From: Lysobacterales bacterium
GTDB taxonomy: Bacteria; Pseudomonadota; Gammaproteobacteria; Xanthomonadales; Rhodanobacteraceae
Direction of reading: 5' to 3'
Length of the DNA: 64,000 nucleotides
Assembly: GCA_016707485.1 (NCBI GenBank)
Contig: JADJHN010000001.1
Span: forward strand, 1-64,000
The notes below the pieces were generated by a model. It was not told the DNA's origin and did not search any database. It saw only the letters and a program-made list of their open reading frames with translations. A program made the translations under genes and the position numbers. Within the stretch, counting starts at the first letter, position 1. The number at the start of each line of letters is the position of its first letter. Of this stretch, positions 26,546-34,775 are shown one piece after another.

Positions 26546-27388
26546 ATGGCGAAGAAAGGCTGGGCGGCATTCCCACACAAGGACAAGGCATACGATTATG
26601 CCGGCGACAAGCTGGCCAAGGCCTGGCCCAAATTGCACGCGGGCGATCAGGAGCCCTACCCTGACGAGAAGCATGTCGCCGCCTTGCTCAAAGCCAATCC
26701 GAAACTGGGCAAGGATGCGGCGGCAATCGCGGCGCAGTTGCAGGAGGCCTGGCGCGATTTCCATCGCGGCGATTTCCAGCAAGCCCATGAAACCGGCGTC
26801 GCGCTGAAGGCGATCGGGGCGTCGGTGGCGATCAAGGCCGCCGGAATCCATGCCACGTATCTGGTCGAAGATGACGATGCCAGAACGAGTCGCTACGAGG
26901 ATCTCGTTCGTCTCGCCGATGAGGCGGCGGCCGCCCTGCCCCAACTCGCCAATAGCCATTACCGGCGCGCATTTGCAATTGGTCGCCTGAGTCAATCCAT
27001 TTCGATTGCCAAGGCGTTGGCGCAAGGTTTGGCGGGCAAGGTGCGCGAATCGCTCGACAAGACCCTGAAGCTGGAACCGAAGCACGCCGAGGCGATGACC
27101 GCATTCGGTCTGTATCACGCTGAAATCGTCAACAAGGTCGGTGGCATGCTGGCCAAGCTGACTTACGGCGCGAATGCCGCCGATGCCGAAAAATATCTGA
27201 AAGCCGCGCTCAAGCTGACCCCGCAGTCACCGATTGCCTGGATCGAATACGGCAACGGCCTGATGCTGCTGCATGGCGAAAAGCGCGAGGACGATGTCGC
27301 CGAAGCCTACGACAAGGCCGCCAACTGCAAGCCGCTTGATGCGATGGAAGCGCTCGACGCGCATTGGGCGCGCGAACAGATCGAATAG
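26546..27388 (+). CDS. Hypothetical protein with helical repeat (TPR-like) region
   Basis: A 280-residue, Ala/Lys-rich, soluble-looking protein without signal peptide or membrane segment. Residues ~55-110 (QEAWRDFHRGDFQQAHETG) and ~165-260 (DKTLKLEPKHAEAMTAFGLYHAE; YLKAALKLTPQSPIAWIEYG) have the spacing and Leu/Ala pattern of TPR helices. The start is supported by MAKKGWAAFPH after a short GGGGTTGG leader. It is divergent from ligA across ~240 bp. I do not recognise a specific function; a scaffold role is only a possibility. Confidence 0.7.
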   Translation: MAKKGWAAFPHKDKAYDYAGDKLAKAWPKLHAGDQEPYPDEKHVAALLKANPKLGKDAAAIAAQLQEAWRDFHRGDFQQAHETGVALKAIGASVAIKAAGIHATYLVEDDDARTSRYEDLVRLADEAAAALPQLANSHYRRAFAIGRLSQSISIAKALAQGLAGKVRESLDKTLKLEPKHAEAMTAFGLYHAEIVNKVGGMLAKLTYGANAADAEKYLKAALKLTPQSPIAWIEYGNGLMLLHGEKREDDVAEAYDKAANCKPLDAMEALDAHWAREQIE

Positions 27389-27490
27389 AGGCCGGGATCT
27401 ATGACCCATTGATCATCGACGTCAGGAGATCGACGACGTCATACGTCATCGTGCGCGTGGAGATGTCCTCTGGATATGTTCCCCGACGTG

Positions 27491-27597
27491 GTGTCGGTTC
27501 CGGCCCTTCGGGCCTTGAACCGACCTACTGTGATGCGTGAAGTCATGTTCGGCCTGGACGTAGGTCGGCTCAAGCGCCACAGGCGCGGAGCCGACGA
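27491..27597. repeat. Pair of inverted REP-like palindromes
   Basis: Unit 1 (27491-27528) and unit 2 (27560-27597) are the same element in opposite orientation. Each begins (unit 1 on the complement) with GTAGGTCGG, contains a strong hairpin and ends CCGAC. Hairpins are GGTTC-GGCCC/GGGCC-GAACC in unit 1 and GGCTC-GCGCC/GGCGC-GAGCC in unit 2. The 'GTAGGTCGG' start is common to extragenic palindromic repeats in this bacterial class. The ~390-bp gap 27389-27777 otherwise shows no gene. Confidence 0.8.
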
Positions 27598-27777
27598 TGG
27601 TTCCATCGGCGTAGCCAAGTGTCTGGAAATGTTCTCTGACCCCAAAGCCGGACCCCAAAGCCGATCCAGAATGAAGCCGTTTCTTGCAGGTTAAGCAACC
27701 CCGATTCGATCGTTGCTGCGTTGAACCGCGCACTCATGTTGATGACGGACTCCATGGATTGCCTTAACCTCGCAGGC

Positions 27778-28329
27778 ATGGGGTCGGAACGAACGGACGA
27801 AGAACTGATGCTTGCGTATGCCGGAGGCGACATGCTCGCCTTCGAAATGCTCTATCGGCGCCACCGTGGCACCCTGTACCGCTTTCTCCTGCGATCCCTG
27901 CGCCAGCGCGCCGATGCCGATGAACTGTTCCAGGAAACCTGGAGCCGTGCCATTGCCGCGCGCGAGCGTTACCGCGTCGAGGCCAAGTTCACCACCTGGC
28001 TGCTGCAGATCGCGCACAACCTCGTCATCGATCGCTTCCGCCGCAGCCGTCCACAGGCTTCGCCCGAGGAAGCCGAGGTCGTCTTCAACCAGCTTGATGC
28101 GCCTGATGATGAACGGCCAGATCGCGTGTTGAGCGAGTTCGAGCAGCGCCGACGGCTGCAGATCGCACTTGAGGAATTGCCTGAGGAACAACGCGTAACC
28201 TTCTTGTTGCGCATGGAAAATGGCCTCGGACTTGAAGAAATTTCCGAAGTCACCGGAGTCGGACGCGAGACGGTCAAATCACGCCTGCGTTATGCCCTCG
28301 CCCGCGTCCGCGCAAGGTTCGAGACATGA
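27778..28329 (+). CDS. ECF-type RNA polymerase sigma factor
   Basis: A 183-residue sigma-70 group 4 factor. Region 2: AYAGGDMLAFEMLYRRHRG, DADELFQETWSRAIAARERY (acidic DADE present, unlike the factor at 7296), and FTTWLLQIAHNLVIDRFRR. Region 4: LPEEQRVTFLLRMENGLGLE, then VGRETVKSRLRYALARVR. The start could be 27754 or 27778; MGSERTDEELM at 27778 matches the usual N-terminus, though neither has a strong ribosome-binding site. The stop overlaps the next gene's ATG (ATGA), so the two are co-expressed, and the partner is a candidate regulator of this factor. Confidence 0.9.
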   Translation: MGSERTDEELMLAYAGGDMLAFEMLYRRHRGTLYRFLLRSLRQRADADELFQETWSRAIAARERYRVEAKFTTWLLQIAHNLVIDRFRRSRPQASPEEAEVVFNQLDAPDDERPDRVLSEFEQRRRLQIALEELPEEQRVTFLLRMENGLGLEEISEVTGVGRETVKSRLRYALARVRARFET

Positions 28330-29225
28330 GCAAACGCCGCAACCCCGATGAAGATCTGCAGCGTCTGCTCGATGCCGATGCCGGCGAGTTCGGCGCGATC
28401 TATCGGCGCTTGCCGCACCCCGAACCGCCGCGTCGCCTGGATCGCGTGGTGCTGGCGAATGCAGCGCGGGCTGTTCGTGGCGATCGTGCGCCGCCGGCAC
28501 AGCGCTGGTTGCTGGGCCTGGGTTCGGCTGCGGGGCTTGTGCTGGCGGCCGGAATTGCCTGGCAGGTTGGCCAGCAGATTGATGCACAGGATGCGCAGAC
28601 CGGTGCACCGCGCAGCGAGCGGACCGTCATTCCCGTGCAGCCGATCACCGAATCGGCGCGGACGCAGAAATCGGAGTCAGTCGAAGCCGCTGCGGCGATG
28701 GCAGACCAGGAATTGCCGGCCGAGGCTGCGCCGGCCAAACCGGTATCCGCGCCCCCGTTGCGACGCAAGGCAACCCCGGCAAAGCCGGCACCGGCGGCCG
28801 TACCACCACCAGCGCCTGCTGCCCAGGCTCCGCCGCTGCTCGAACAACGTGCCGCAGAGCCGCAAGCTGCGCCCCCAACCGCCGTGTCGGCGGCCGATGC
28901 AGCGCAGGCATTTCCGGAAGAGAAGGACAATGTTTCGAGTGAGGCTGCATCGGGCGCGGCCCGCGAACGTCGCGATCATGCCGCAGGCAAGGCCGTGGGC
29001 TTGAGCGCACCCAAGGCCGCTGCCGAGCAATCGCGGGCACCGGCGCCGAGTTCCTCGGTCAAGCTGCGCCAGAACATGCATCTGGCTCCGCAGGACTGGC
29101 TGGCCGAGATCGTGCGCTTGAAGAATGCGGGGCGGCGTCAGGAAGCCATCGAGAACCTGCGCCTGTTCCGCCGCATGCATCCGGATTGGCAGCTTTCCGA
29201 CGAGTTGCGCCGGCTGGCCGAGTGA
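28326..29225 (+). CDS. Single-pass membrane protein coupled to an ECF sigma factor (putative anti-sigma factor)
   Basis: A 299-residue protein. The cytoplasmic N-terminus (~1-60) contains EPPRRLDRVVLANAARAV, one transmembrane helix follows at ~61-80 (WLLGLGSAAGLVLAAGIAW), then ~140 residues rich in Ala, Pro and Lys that probably span the periplasm. A compact helical C-terminus contains WLAEIVRLKNAGRRQEAIEN and a following half-TPR. The position directly after the sigma gene with a 4-nt overlap, and the topology, fit an anti-sigma or sigma-modulating role. No ZAS zinc motif (HxxxCxxC) is visible, so this remains inference. Confidence 0.6.
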   Translation: MSKRRNPDEDLQRLLDADAGEFGAIYRRLPHPEPPRRLDRVVLANAARAVRGDRAPPAQRWLLGLGSAAGLVLAAGIAWQVGQQIDAQDAQTGAPRSERTVIPVQPITESARTQKSESVEAAAAMADQELPAEAAPAKPVSAPPLRRKATPAKPAPAAVPPPAPAAQAPPLLEQRAAEPQAAPPTAVSAADAAQAFPEEKDNVSSEAASGAARERRDHAAGKAVGLSAPKAAAEQSRAPAPSSSVKLRQNMHLAPQDWLAEIVRLKNAGRRQEAIENLRLFRRMHPDWQLSDELRRLAE

Positions 29226-29881
29226 GCAATCGGCATACCCTGGGGGCGCCGGCCAGCCTGCAGCAGGAGATCCGCAAGAGCCGCTTCCTCGCCAATGCCT
29301 CACCGGTCGAGGAGCCTGCACAGGCCCTGGCCTTTCTTGCCGAGGTCGCCGATGCGCTGGCGACGCACAATTGCTGGGCTTACCGGATTGGCCAGCAATA
29401 CCGGTTTTCCGATGATGGCGAACCCGGTGGCACGGCCGGTCGGCCGATCCTGCAGGCCATTGACGGCCAAAGCTTCGATCGCGTCATGGTCGTCGTCACG
29501 CGTTGGTATGGCGGCATCAAGCTCGGTGCCGGCGGCCTGGCCCGGGCCTACGGTGGTTGCGCGGCCGAGTGCCTGCGTCTGGCGCCGAAAGTCCCGCTGA
29601 TCGACATGGCCGATATCCGCGTCGATTGCGAGTTCTCGATCCTGCCGATCCTGCATGCGCGCTTCGAGGAATTCGCCATCAACAAGCTCGATGAATCCTT
29701 CGATGCACGGGGTTGCCGGCTGCAACTGCGCCTGCCGCGTGATCGCGTCGAGGCGTTTTCGGCTTTCGTGCGCGACCTGAGCCGGGGCCGGGCGGTGGTC
29801 GGATCTGCTTTGCGAGAATCCCGCGCAGCGGATTCCGTCATGCGAAACAGCGCTGGCGACGAGGATCAGGATACGTACTAA
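29222..29881 (+). CDS. yigZ: YigZ/IMPACT family protein
   Basis: A 219-residue protein of the UPF0029/IMPACT family. Family hallmarks: EIRKSRFLANASPVE near the start, FSDDGEPGGTAGRPIL in the middle, and VVTRWYGGIKLGAGGLARAY. The C-terminal ferredoxin-like domain follows. The start is GTG 29222 overlapping the previous stop as GTGA, so it is in the same transcript. Its biochemical role is not settled (linked elsewhere to translation control). It ends 33 nt before imuB, in the place where imuA would usually sit. Confidence 0.9.
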   Translation: MSNRHTLGAPASLQQEIRKSRFLANASPVEEPAQALAFLAEVADALATHNCWAYRIGQQYRFSDDGEPGGTAGRPILQAIDGQSFDRVMVVVTRWYGGIKLGAGGLARAYGGCAAECLRLAPKVPLIDMADIRVDCEFSILPILHARFEEFAINKLDESFDARGCRLQLRLPRDRVEAFSAFVRDLSRGRAVVGSALRESRAADSVMRNSAGDEDQDTY

Positions 29882-29892
29882 GATACGTACAT
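29870..29892 (+). promoter_or_regulatory. Tandem GATACGTAC sites before imuB (candidate operator)
   Basis: GATACGTAC occurs at 29870-29878 and again at 29882-29890, one helical turn apart (12 bp), overlapping the end of yigZ. imuB-dnaE2 cassettes are normally LexA-controlled, but this is not a plain match to a LexA box, so the role as operator is a guess. Confidence 0.3.
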
Positions 29893-29914
29893 CGATTTCT
29901 GCTGGACCCGCCCC

Positions 29915-31375
29915 ATGCTTTGGGCATGCCTGTATTTTCCCGAATTGCCGCTGGATGCCGTGCGTCCGCCGGACTGCGCCCGTGAGGCGGCGGCCGTGCT
30001 GGTCGATGGCCCCGTGCGCCATCCGCGGGTGGCCATGGTCAACCGCGCGGCACGTTTGGCTGGCATCCGCAGTGGCCAATCGTTGGCGGCCGCACGCGCC
30101 CTGCATGCCGATGTGCCGGGCTGGCGTCGGGATGTCGAGGCGGAACGGCACCTGCTGACCGCGCTGGCGGATACGGCCTATCGTTTCAGCAATGAAGTCA
30201 GCCTGGCCCCGCCGCGGGCCCTGCTGGTCGAGGTCGGTGCCAGTCTCGGCTTGTTTGGTGGTTGGGCGGCGCTGGAGCGGCGCCTGCGCGCGGATTTCGA
30301 TGGCTGGGCCCTGCGCTATCGGCTGGCGGTTGCTCCGGTGGCGGCCGGGGCCCGTGTGCTGGCCAATTGCCGGGATGGCATCACCCTGCTGGAGAAGTCG
30401 CAACTGATCAATGTTCTTTCATGTTTTTCTGTTGAAAATTGCGGACTTGAAAGAAGAACCTCAAGTAGTTTATCCGCCATGGGCCTGGACCGGCTGGGGC
30501 AAGTGTTTGCCTTGCCACGCGCCGAATTGAGCCGGCGCATCGGCCCGGCCGCCCTGCTCCATCTCGATCGCATGCGCGGGCTTGTTGGCGAAGCGCTGGC
30601 CAGTTACCAGCCGCCGACCCGCTACCAGCGCCGTATCGAGTTCGATTACCGCATCGATCGCGTCGAGGCCTTGTTGTTTCCGCTGCAACGCATGCTGCGT
30701 GATCTCGGCCGCTTCCTGGTCACCCGCGACGGTGGCGTGCAGTCCTTTGAGCTGATCCTCGAACACGAGCGCCAGGCCACGACCCGGATCACGGTTGGCC
30801 TGCTCGAAGCGCAACGGGATGCCAACCTGTTGCTCGAACTCGCCCGCACACGACTGGAACGGGTGACCCTGGTTGCTCCGGTCCAGGCATTGAACGTGAT
30901 CGCCGACGATCTGCCGACCCTGCGCCCGCTGCATGAGGATCTGTTCGACACGGCACCACGCGGAACCATGGAATGGCCAATGCTGGTCGAGCGCCTGCGC
31001 GCGCGGCTGGGCGATGAAGCCGTCTGCCGGTTCCTCGAAGTGGCCGATCATCGTCCGCATCGGGCCTGGCGACTGTGTCCGCTCGACCGCGATCCCTCGC
31101 GCCTGGCGGCCTTGCCGGCGCAGCGAAAATCCGCAGGCGAGCACACCGGCACCCGTCCGCCGCGCCCCTTGTGGCTGTTGCGCAAGGCGATCCCGCTGCG
31201 TTCCACGCCCTTGCACATCCTCGCCGGCCCGGAGCGCATCGAGAGCGGCTGGTGGGATGGCGACGACCAGCGCCACGATTACTACATCGTGCAGACGCGC
31301 GAAGGCCAGCGCGCCTGGGCCTATGTCGCGAGTGGTGAGATCGGCAACTGGATGCTGCAGGGATGGTTTGCCTGA
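29915..31375 (+). CDS. imuB: ImuB, Y-family polymerase-like mutagenesis protein
   Basis: A 486-residue protein of the ImuB group: a catalytically inactive Y-family relative that bridges the beta clamp and DnaE2 in damage-induced mutagenesis. The N-terminus MLWACLYFPELPLDAV replaces the acidic palm motif of active DinB enzymes. RVAMVNRAARLAGIRSGQSL, LLVEVGASLGLFGG (palm) and MGLDRLGQVFALPRAELSRR (HhH region) follow. The C-terminus GEIGNWMLQGWFA matches family ends. A ~70-bp AT-rich patch (30406-30475) encodes residues ~165-187. imuB overlaps dnaE2 by 13 nt. imuA is not adjacent. Confidence 0.92.
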   Translation: MLWACLYFPELPLDAVRPPDCAREAAAVLVDGPVRHPRVAMVNRAARLAGIRSGQSLAAARALHADVPGWRRDVEAERHLLTALADTAYRFSNEVSLAPPRALLVEVGASLGLFGGWAALERRLRADFDGWALRYRLAVAPVAAGARVLANCRDGITLLEKSQLINVLSCFSVENCGLERRTSSSLSAMGLDRLGQVFALPRAELSRRIGPAALLHLDRMRGLVGEALASYQPPTRYQRRIEFDYRIDRVEALLFPLQRMLRDLGRFLVTRDGGVQSFELILEHERQATTRITVGLLEAQRDANLLLELARTRLERVTLVAPVQALNVIADDLPTLRPLHEDLFDTAPRGTMEWPMLVERLRARLGDEAVCRFLEVADHRPHRAWRLCPLDRDPSRLAALPAQRKSAGEHTGTRPPRPLWLLRKAIPLRSTPLHILAGPERIESGWWDGDDQRHDYYIVQTREGQRAWAYVASGEIGNWMLQGWFA

Positions 31376-34300
31376 ATCCACCACCGGCCTACGCCGAACT
31401 GCATGCGCTGAGCAATTTCAGTTTCCAGCGCGGCGCATCGAGTGCCGCGGAATTGTTCGAGCGTGCGGCCCGGCTCGGTTACAGCGCGCTGGCGATCACC
31501 GACGAATGTTCGCTGGCCGGCATCGTGCGTGCGCTGGAGGCTTCCGAAGCATCCGGCGTGGCCCTGATTGTCGGCACCGAGGTGCAACTCGGCGATGGCC
31601 CGAAACTGGTCCTGCTGGCGAGCAGCCAGATGGCTTATTCGAGCATCTGCGAGCTGATCACGCGCGGTCGCCGGCGCAGCGCCAAGGGCGAGTACGCGTT
31701 GACTCGTGCCGATGTCGAATGCCTGCACGCCGATGTGCTGGTGTTGTGGCCACCTGGTCCTGGCAAGGTCGCCGACATGGAGGTCGATGCCGCTTGGGTC
31801 GTCCGCCATTTCGGCGGGCGCGCCTGGATTGCGGTCGAACTGCATCATGGGGCCGACGATGCCGCGCGGCTGGCCGGGCTGCAGGCGCTTGGCCAGCGTC
31901 ACGCCCTGCCCCTGGTCGCCAGCAGCGATGTGCACATGCATGCGCGCGGCCGGCGTGCCTTGCAGGATGCGTTGACCGCGATCCGCCTCGGCTGCACGAT
32001 CGCCGAAGCCGGTCATGCCTTGTTTCCGAATGGCGAGCGGCACCTGCGTCGACGCGAGGATCTCGCCGCGATCTATCCGGCCGAGCTGCTCGCGGAAAGC
32101 GGGCGCATCGCGGCACGTTGCCGGTTCAATCTGCGCGGCATCAACTACGTCTATCCGCATGAACTGGTGCCGCCCGGCGTGCGCGCCATCGATCATCTGC
32201 GCCGGCTCACCTTGAGCGGCGCACAACGATACTGGCCACGCGCAATCCCGACCAAGGTCGTGCGCCAGCTCGAGCACGAGTTTGCCCTGATCGAAAAACT
32301 CGGCTACGAGCATTTTTTCCTGACTGTCCATGACATCGTCGCCTGGGCCCGTGCACGACCGCAGCCGATCCTCTGCCAGGGGCGCGGTTCATCGGCGAAC
32401 TCGGCGGTCTGCTACTGCCTCGGCATCACCGCGGTCGATCCCGAGCACGGCAACCTGTTGTTCGAGCGTTTCCTCTCGCTCGAGCGCAACGAGCCTCCCG
32501 ATATCGATGTCGATTTCGAACACGAGCGGCGCGAGGAGGTGATCCAGTACGTGTTCAACAAATACGGTCGTACGCGGGCGGCGTTGGCGGCGACCGTCAT
32601 CCGCTATCGAAGCAAGAGCGCGGCGCGTGACATTGGCCGCGTGCTGGGTCTGGCCGAGGATCAACTCGACCAGTTGAGCATGGCCCATGCGCATACCAAT
32701 GCGGATCTGCCGATCGCCGATGCCCTGCGTGAGCGCGGCTTCGATCCCGATGCACGCATCATGCAGCGCATCGTTGCCCTGGTCGGCCAGTTGCGTGGTT
32801 TCCCGCGCCACCTGTCCCAGCATGTCGGCGGCTTCGTCATTTCCGAGCATCCCCTGCATACCCTGGTGCCGGTCGAGAACGCGGCGATGGTCGACCGCAC
32901 CATCATCCAGTGGGACAAGGACGATCTCGAATCACTCAAGCTGCTCAAGGTCGACTGTCTCGCGCTCGGCATGCTGACCTGCCTGCGCAAGTGTTTCGAT
33001 CTGGTCCACCGGCACGCCGGAATACGTTTCGATCTCGCCACGCTGCCGCAGGATGACGCGCCGACCTACGCGATGATCCGCGCCGCCGATACGGTGGGCG
33101 TGTTCCAGATCGAATCACGCGCGCAAATGTCGATGCTGCCGCGCCTGCGCCCGGCCGTGTTCTACGATCTGGTCGTGCAGGTCGCGATCGTGCGTCCGGG
33201 GCCGATCCAGGGCGGCATGGTGCATCCGTATCTGCGCCGCCGGCAGGGACTGGAGGAAATCGACTATCCGCAGTCGGCCAGCGAGCGTGCGGCAGGCCGG
33301 GGCGAATCGCGGATCAGGCCGGTGCTCGAGCGCACGCTTGGCGTGCCGATCTTCCAGGAACAGGTGATGAAGCTGGTCGAGGTCGTTGCCGGTTTCACGC
33401 CGGGCCAGGCCGATGAGCTGCGCCGGGCGATGGCGGCTTGGAAACGCAAGGGCGGCCTCGAACCCTTCCATGACCGCATCCGTGACGGCATGCTGGCGAA
33501 TGGCTACGAGGAAAGCTATTTCGAGCGTATCTTCGAGCAGATCCGCGGCTTTGGCGAATACGGTTTCCCGGAGTCGCACTCGGCCAGCTTTGCCCTGCTC
33601 GCCTACGCCTCGGCCTGGCTCAAATGCCATCAGCCGGCGGCTTTCACCTGTGCCCTGCTCAATTCACTGCCGATGGGTTTCTACGGCCCTGCCCAGTTGA
33701 TCCGCGATGCGCGACAACATGGCGTGCGCGTGCTGCCGGTGGATGTGACGATCAGCGCGTGGGATTGCACGCTGGAAGCGTTTTCGGAACCGAAAGATCG
33801 TGGGAGCAAGGTTCGTGGGAGCGAAATTTGTGGGAGCGAAATTTGTGGGAGCGGCTTCAGCCGCGATGCTTCTTCTCAAATCCAACACAAAAGCATCGCG
33901 GCTGAAGCCGCTCCCACGAACCGAAGTACGAAAGACAACACGAAAGACAAATCACATGCCCTGCGTCTGGGCTTCTCGCGGATTGCGGGTTTTTCCGAAG
34001 CGACCGCGCAACGCATTGTCCAGGCGCGCAGCGAACGCGCGTTTGCCGATGTCGCCGACCTGATCCATCGCGCCAGCTTGAATGCGGCTGAACGTGCGCG
34101 CCTGGCCGATGCCGATGCCTTGCGCCGCCTGAGCGGGCATCGGCACCAGGCGCGCTGGGACAGCGCCGGTGTCGATCAGCCGATCGGCGTGATCGCCGAT
34201 GCCCCCTTCAACGAGGAAGCGATCGCGCTGGCCGCACCTTCCTTGCGCAAGGACGTGATCAGCGATTACGCCAGCCAGGGTTTCAGCTTGCGCCGGCATC

Positions 34301-34659
34301 CGCTGTCGTTCGCCCGCGAGGCGCTCGACCAGCGCCGCATGTTGCGTGCCCGCGATGTGCTCGGCAGCCGTCATGGCCGGCGTGTGCGCTGCGCCGGCCT
34401 GGTCACCGTGCGGCAACGGCCACACACCGCCAATGGCGTCACTTTCGTCACCCTGGAAGACGAAACCGGCATCCTCAACATCATTGTCTGGGCAGCCCTG
34501 GCCAGCAGCCAGCGTCGGATCCTGATCGAGAGCAGCGTGCTGGGCGTCGAAGGCGAACTGCAATCGAGTGAAGGCGTGCAGCACGTGATCGCCCATCGTC
34601 TGCTCAATCTCGATGCCCTGCTTGCCGGAATCGGTCCGCAATCGCGCGATTTCCACTGA
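31363..34659 (+). CDS. dnaE2: Error-prone DNA polymerase III alpha subunit DnaE2 (ImuC), with in-frame repeat insertion
   Basis: A 1098-residue C-family polymerase for translesion synthesis. The PHP domain begins YAELHALSNFSFQRGASSAA; the polymerase core has LCQGRGSSANSAVCYCLGI, EPPDIDVDFEHERREEVIQ (catalytic Asp residues), GFPRHLSQHVGGFVI and GFGEYGFPESHSASFALLAY. Helix-hairpin-helix (RIAGFSEATAQRIVQ) and OB fold (VTFVTLEDETGILNIIVW) follow. Between LEAFSEP and LRLGFSRIAG, about 50 extra residues (positions ~810-866) come from a palindromic repeat element at 33800-33917. The frame stays open across it. It forms an operon with imuB. Confidence 0.94.
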   Translation: MVCLNPPPAYAELHALSNFSFQRGASSAAELFERAARLGYSALAITDECSLAGIVRALEASEASGVALIVGTEVQLGDGPKLVLLASSQMAYSSICELITRGRRRSAKGEYALTRADVECLHADVLVLWPPGPGKVADMEVDAAWVVRHFGGRAWIAVELHHGADDAARLAGLQALGQRHALPLVASSDVHMHARGRRALQDALTAIRLGCTIAEAGHALFPNGERHLRRREDLAAIYPAELLAESGRIAARCRFNLRGINYVYPHELVPPGVRAIDHLRRLTLSGAQRYWPRAIPTKVVRQLEHEFALIEKLGYEHFFLTVHDIVAWARARPQPILCQGRGSSANSAVCYCLGITAVDPEHGNLLFERFLSLERNEPPDIDVDFEHERREEVIQYVFNKYGRTRAALAATVIRYRSKSAARDIGRVLGLAEDQLDQLSMAHAHTNADLPIADALRERGFDPDARIMQRIVALVGQLRGFPRHLSQHVGGFVISEHPLHTLVPVENAAMVDRTIIQWDKDDLESLKLLKVDCLALGMLTCLRKCFDLVHRHAGIRFDLATLPQDDAPTYAMIRAADTVGVFQIESRAQMSMLPRLRPAVFYDLVVQVAIVRPGPIQGGMVHPYLRRRQGLEEIDYPQSASERAAGRGESRIRPVLERTLGVPIFQEQVMKLVEVVAGFTPGQADELRRAMAAWKRKGGLEPFHDRIRDGMLANGYEESYFERIFEQIRGFGEYGFPESHSASFALLAYASAWLKCHQPAAFTCALLNSLPMGFYGPAQLIRDARQHGVRVLPVDVTISAWDCTLEAFSEPKDRGSKVRGSEICGSEICGSGFSRDASSQIQHKSIAAEAAPTNRSTKDNTKDKSHALRLGFSRIAGFSEATAQRIVQARSERAFADVADLIHRASLNAAERARLADADALRRLSGHRHQARWDSAGVDQPIGVIADAPFNEEAIALAAPSLRKDVISDYASQGFSLRRHPLSFAREALDQRRMLRARDVLGSRHGRRVRCAGLVTVRQRPHTANGVTFVTLEDETGILNIIVWAALASSQRRILIESSVLGVEGELQSSEGVQHVIAHRLLNLDALLAGIGPQSRDFH
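33800..33917. repeat. REP element (tandem units plus perfect 27-bp inverted repeat) inside dnaE2
   Basis: GTGGGAGC begins at 33800, 33815, 33830 and 33845, an exact 15-bp period. The last copy continues into a 27-bp arm (33845-33871) that is perfectly complementary to 33891-33917, with a 19-bp loop. The arm's start, GTGGGAGCGGCTTCAGCCGC, is the well-known REP sequence of Pseudomonas and Lysobacterales, normally found between genes. Here it is translated (GSGFSRDAS ... IAAEAAPT). Confidence 0.92.
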
Positions 34660-34775
34660 GCGCGAGGCGCATGGCGGCAGTTCGCCGGCGCAGGCAGCGC
34701 ACGATCAACCAAGCCTCACTTGAATTGAATCGCGCATGCACCCATTCGTTGGGCTGCCCCGATGAAACCCATCCC

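Noticed and set aside
28621..28960. Pro/Ala-rich stretch of the putative anti-sigma protein considered as a TonB-like energy transducer
   Set aside because: No TonB C-terminal domain follows; the end is a short helical repeat.
33800..33860. Short tandem array considered as a CRISPR-like repeat
   Set aside because: The period is 15 bp without spacers, inside a coding gene, and it leads into a REP palindrome; no cas genes are present.
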